A DNA stretch of 11,101 bases from Deltaproteobacteria bacterium (GTDB taxonomy: Bacteria; Desulfobacterota_C; Deferrisomatia; Deferrisomatales; JACRMM01), in contig JACRCS010000597.1 of NCBI GenBank assembly GCA_016218905.1, forward strand, positions 1-11,101. Direction: 5' to 3'. The position numbers were made by a program, and so were the translations under genes. This document shows, piece after piece, positions 8,868 to 11,101 of this stretch. Under the pieces are notes generated by a model that was given only the letters and a program-made list of their open reading frames with translations, had not been told where the DNA came from and searched no databases. Positions within the stretch are counted from its first letter, which is position 1, and each line of letters opens with the position of its first letter.

Positions 8868-9533
8868 TCAGCCGCGCTTCTTCCTTCGGCAGAGCCCCGT
8901 CAGGCCGAGGAGCCCCGCGCCCAGGAGCAGCGCCGTGGTGGGTTCCGGTACCGGGGCCGAGATCGTGAGGGCCAAGGGGGTGTTCCCCCAGCCGTGGCCG
9001 CCGTACACCGCGAAGTCGAGGGTGTCGCCGGCCGAGAGGACGGGGTCGAGGTCGAAGCTGCCCTGATCGGTCGCCTGCCAGAGCCAGGAGCCGCCCTGGC
9101 GAACTCCGACCTGCATCGTGCCGCTGTCGCCCGGGAAGAAGCGGCCGACCACGTCGTACGAGCCGTCGACCGGCGCGGTGAATCGGAGGATGGAAGGCAG
9201 GTTTCCCGGCCCTGGGTGTATCGTCAGCTGACCCGGGCCCACCCCGTACCACTCGCTGTGGGTCTTGTTGACGGAGACGTTCGGCGTGTTGTCACCGGAC
9301 ATTCCCGGTGTGAACCACTGCCGGAAGATCCCGCCCTCTTCCCCCTTCGTATAGGCGTTGAAGGAGGAGAAGTCCGTGGGCATCCAGCCGTAGGACCACA
9401 CCCCGTTGGGAGTCCCGTCAAGTACGCTGAACTCGGCGGTGGCGTCGTACGTGACGGCCCACGCCTGGCCGGCGACCGAGGCCATCGCGCTCAGGGCCAA
9501 GGCCGCCAGAGCAACTCGAAAGCACCTCGCCAT
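8868..9533 (-). CDS. PEP-CTERM sorting domain-containing exported protein
   Basis: This is a 221-residue secreted protein of unknown specific function. A Sec signal peptide is visible at residues 1-26 (basic start, Leu/Ala core, cleavage after AWA). The body is rich in Gly, Asp, Thr and aromatic residues and looks like a beta-sandwich. Its LRFTAPVDGSYDVVGRFFPG and later AGDTLDFAVYGG segments resemble the extracellular beta domains common in PEP-CTERM proteins. The C-terminus is VPEPTTALLLGAGLL followed by a short hydrophobic run and CRRKKRG, a canonical PEP-CTERM signal (about 195-221). It is recognised by exosortase (EpsH family), which implies exopolysaccharide/biofilm-linked export elsewhere in this genome. 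A strong GGAGGG lies 5 bases before the ATG. The gene stands alone on the minus strand, divergent from the small exported protein at 9881. Confidence 0.93.
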   Translation of the reverse strand: MARCFRVALAALALSAMASVAGQAWAVTYDATAEFSVLDGTPNGVWSYGWMPTDFSSFNAYTKGEEGGIFRQWFTPGMSGDNTPNVSVNKTHSEWYGVGPGQLTIHPGPGNLPSILRFTAPVDGSYDVVGRFFPGDSGTMQVGVRQGGSWLWQATDQGSFDLDPVLSAGDTLDFAVYGGHGWGNTPLALTISAPVPEPTTALLLGAGLLGLTGLCRRKKRG

Positions 9534-9880
9534 GGTTCCCTCCTTCGCCTATGCACTCCATGGAATGAGCTCGGCCGAAGCTGGCCGACCCGGATGGGGC
9601 AGCACAAAGCATGCCCGTGAGCGAAGTCGCGCCGGCGGGCGGGAGCGAGAGGAAGGAAAAGGCGAGTCGGGGAGCGGCCTTAGGCGACCGGAGCGTGGGG
9701 TGGCAGAGGGAAGCGAGGGGCGCCGGGTGGGAAGTTTCCTTCCACTTTTGGGCAGGCTGTCCCGACGACAGCGCCAGGCCGGCGCTCGGCGCGGTTCATT
9801 GCGCGGAACCCCATCGCAGCCCTACGGTTTCAAGATGTGCGATCACTTCCACCCATTCAGTGGCGAATCGGAGGACGAAC
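9534..9880. other. 347-bp divergent intergenic region
   Basis: This region separates the start codons of the PEP-CTERM gene (minus) and the 215-residue exported protein (plus), so it should carry both promoters. A candidate sigma-54 site for the minus gene is at 9601-9616. Small inverted repeats are seen at 9571-9588 (TCGGCC/GGCCGA), 9730-9743 (GGAAG/CTTCC, followed by TTTT a few bases later) and 9756-9772 (GCTGTC/GACAGC). No clear sigma-70 boxes or gene were found; the purine-rich middle part (about 9630-9720) is unremarkable. Confidence 0.55.
9601..9616 (-). promoter_or_regulatory. Possible sigma-54 (RpoN) promoter for the PEP-CTERM gene
   Basis: Read on the minus strand, GGGCATGCTTTGTGCT matches the sigma-54 pattern TGGCACG-N4-TTGCW at nine of twelve fixed positions. 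It keeps the essential GG and GC dinucleotides exactly 10 bases apart. The implied start of transcription lies about 55 bases before the ATG. Control of PEP-CTERM genes by RpoN with the PrsK/PrsR two-component system is known in some bacteria, which makes the match plausible. A short degenerate site of this kind can occur by chance. Confidence 0.35.
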
Positions 9881-10528
9881 ATGAGCGCGCACTCTCTGAG
9901 AGCCTATGTCATCGCCGGTGCCCTGGGGTTCCTGGCCGGATCCGCAGGGGCGGTGCCTCCTGAAATCGTGGGCTACGAGGCCCACCTGGGACACGTGTTG
10001 ATCCAGGGGATCGATACTCCCGGCGGGCAGGGCCTCTTGCCCCTCGCCGAAACGGAGGCGGCAAGAGCCGCCGAACACTCGAAGTTCCTCGTCGCCAGCC
10101 GGGGTAAGACCGAGGAGGTGAAGAAGCACGCGGGCCACGTCATCCACGCGCTCGATCCTTCTGCCGAGAGGTCGGGCCCCGGGACGGGGTACGGCGAGCT
10201 CCAGGCGGCCCGAGGCATCATCGAGCGCGTCCGATTGGCGGCCAAAGCGCCCGACGCTCCCGCCGGTGCCGCGCAACACGCGAAACACGTCGAAAGGGCC
10301 ATGAGGAACGTGGAGGAGTGGTCGAAGGAGGCCGTGGAGGTCGCCAAGAAGCTGAGGACCTCCGCCGAGCCCGGGGAAACCGCCGCGCTGTCCAACCGGG
10401 TCCACGAACTGACGCTCGCGATCCTCGAGGGACGAGACGCCAATCGAGACGGCAAGACCACCTGGGAGAAAGGAGAGGGCGGACTGAAGCAGGCAGCCGA
10501 GCACTTGAAGCTCATGCGCGCCGGGTAA
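9881..10528 (+). CDS. Small exported helical protein, His-rich, with EF-hand-like loop
   Basis: This is a 215-residue protein of unknown function. GGAGG at 9870-9874, 6 bases before the ATG, and a good signal peptide (residues 1-24, cleavage after SAGA) decide the start. The mature part is predicted mostly helical and charged. Histidines cluster in short spacings: H35/H38, H66, H83/H86/H89, H133/H136, H175 and H208. Near the end DANRDGKTTWEKGE (186-199) resembles a calcium-binding EF-hand loop, with D186, N188, D190 and G191 in place, but it has Lys at the usual Glu-12 position. There is no CXXCH, so it is not a c-type cytochrome. A periplasmic metal-binding helical bundle is a reasonable guess, not an established function. 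It is divergent from the PEP-CTERM gene, and its 3' end overlaps the convergent hydrolase relic. Confidence 0.82.
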   Translation: MSAHSLRAYVIAGALGFLAGSAGAVPPEIVGYEAHLGHVLIQGIDTPGGQGLLPLAETEAARAAEHSKFLVASRGKTEEVKKHAGHVIHALDPSAERSGPGTGYGELQAARGIIERVRLAAKAPDAPAGAAQHAKHVERAMRNVEEWSKEAVEVAKKLRTSAEPGETAALSNRVHELTLAILEGRDANRDGKTTWEKGEGGLKQAAEHLKLMRAG

Positions 10529-10898
10529 GCTCTTTCGCGCCGATCCGTCGATCCGATTCCGCGACGCGGTCTCGTTTCGTCCGGCTCGGCGAAGGGGTCT
10601 CTTCCCTCCGCTCCGGATCGCCCACCCACGCCATGATCCTCGGCCAGAGGGAGGCGTGGGCGCCTTGCCCGACCAGCGGCCCGACGTGGCGCAAGGAGGT
10701 CCCGGTTTCGCCCGAGAACCAGAGCAGCCGGTTCTTCGGGCAGCGCAGCGTTCGGAGAAACGGGATCACCGTAGCTGGAGTCGCGACGGTGTCCTGTCGG
10801 TCCAGAACGGTCAAGACCGGCACCTCGATGGACTCGGGCCGGACGGTACGGGGTGGGGGGACGGGACGTCCTTGCTTTATTACCTTTCTGGCCTCCAT
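10512..10898 (-). pseudogene. 5'-truncated alpha/beta hydrolase, PHA synthase-like C-terminal part
   Basis: The minus-strand frame encodes 128 residues resembling only the last part of PHA synthase-type alpha/beta hydrolases. A strand ending in VPVLTV is followed by DRQDTVATP, containing the catalytic-Asp type motif. Then come LRCPKNRLLWFSGETG, RHVGPLVG with the catalytic-His type motif, and a GAHASLWPRIMAWV ending typical of the family. The oxyanion/nucleophile part (Gly-x-Cys/Ser-x-Gly) and all upstream domains are missing, and an in-frame TAA lies only a few codons before the first Met. An insertion sequence begins about 65 bases upstream, so the gene was probably cut by IS insertion or an associated deletion. 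The tail after WV (RREETPSPSR onward) looks like readthrough, running 17 bases into the 3' end of the convergent gene. Non-functional as a hydrolase (inference). Confidence 0.6.
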
Positions 10899-10962
10899 GA
10901 AGGGTAGGAGGCCCGATTACGAGGATTGGAGCGGCGGCTTCTTCCCATCGAAAACAGAAGCC

Positions 10963-11101
10963 TAAGTGGTCCTTTTCATAAATACGGTGACGTATTGTCA
11001 TGACGATTCTGGGCGTCGTCTGGTATCCTTCCCTTGCAGAGGAGGGAGCGATGCCGAGACAAAGCCCTTTCGTGATCGAGTTGAACGATATCGAACAGGC
11101 C
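10963..11101 (+). mobile_element. Left end of an IS630-like insertion sequence (partial)
   Basis: The DNA changes character at about 10963. An AT-richer stretch beginning TAAGTGGTCCTTTTC leads to a transposase start at 11051. The TA at 10963-10964 would suit the TA target preference of IS630 elements. Inside the end are AATAC/GTATT (10981-10985/10992-10996) and overlapping TGAC/GTCA motifs that could be transposase-binding sites. The right end is outside the window, so the boundary and terminal repeats cannot be confirmed here. Confidence 0.5.
11051..11101 (+). CDS. IS630-family-like transposase, N-terminal 17 codons only
   Basis: ATG at 11051 follows a strong GGAGGGAG (11041-11048) and encodes MPRQSPFVIELNDIEQA before the window ends. 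The MPR-x-x-P-F-x-I-x-L-x-x-x-E start resembles the beginning of IS630-type transposases, whose next segment is a helix-turn-helix DNA-binding domain. Only 17 residues are visible, so the family call rests on a short match plus the AT-richer IS-like flank. It cannot be judged whether the gene is intact. Confidence 0.55.
   Translation, partial: MPRQSPFVIELNDIEQA

Noticed and set aside
8653..9252. Alternative minus-strand 199-codon gene overlapping the PEP-CTERM gene
   Set aside because: Its body is out of frame with the clear signal-peptide to PEP-CTERM protein at 8868-9533. Only its last codons carry meaning, as the frameshifted PEP-CTERM relic.
9788..9802. Sigma-54-like sequence upstream of the 9881 gene (GGCGCGGTTCATTGC)
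   Set aside because: The GG and GC dinucleotides are 11 rather than 10 bases apart, which breaks the strict spacing of RpoN promoters.
9611..9880. N-terminal extension of the exported protein at 9881
   Set aside because: The upstream in-frame sequence is low-complexity Arg/Gly. The ATG at 9881 has a good ribosome binding site and starts a proper signal peptide.

Overview
The window is GC-rich bacterial chromosome from a Gram-negative organism. The PEP-CTERM exported protein, the outward-facing signal peptides and the membrane chemoreceptor support this. The branched-chain amino acid proteins look like those of deep-branching GC-rich phyla or deltaproteobacteria-like lineages, but the sequence alone does not fix the taxon.

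Region 1 (1-4885, + strand) is a branched-chain amino acid operon in the order ilvB (5' end cut off by the window), ilvN, ilvC, leuA. IlvB and IlvN form acetohydroxyacid synthase with its ACT regulatory subunit. IlvC carries the products to the dihydroxy acids, and LeuA diverts 2-ketoisovalerate to leucine. leuCDB are not in the window. The coding parts are canonical but the junctions are not. The ilvB-ilvN gap is almost entirely a 114-bp element with perfect 11-bp terminal inverted repeats and TA at both ends, inserted exactly at the ilvB stop codon. The ilvN-ilvC and ilvC-leuA gaps are both filled by degenerate tandem repeats with a 7-nt period that stop just before the ribosome binding site.

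Region 2 (4886-5512) is a 627-bp spacer with several small inverted repeats, including one weak terminator candidate, and no convincing gene. It precedes a large methyl-accepting chemotaxis protein (5513-8572). This receptor has a periplasmic Cache-type sensor, HAMP-like units, a cysteine-rich PAS domain, a canonical signalling tip, and a flexible tail ending in a CheR/CheB-tethering-type pentapeptide.

Region 3 (8573-10528) holds a minus-strand PEP-CTERM exported protein. Downstream of it lie a short heptamer array and a frameshifted relic of a second PEP-CTERM sorting signal. Divergent from it is a small exported helical protein rich in histidine with an EF-hand-like loop. A possible sigma-54 promoter lies upstream of the PEP-CTERM gene.

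Region 4 (10512-11101) is a 5'-truncated remnant of a PHA-synthase-like alpha/beta hydrolase on the minus strand. It abuts the left end of an insertion sequence whose transposase (IS630-like N-terminus) begins at 11051 and runs out of the window.

No clearly new multi-gene system is visible. The most unusual signals are the heptamer arrays in three different intergenic spaces and the small TA-flanked element interrupting the operon.
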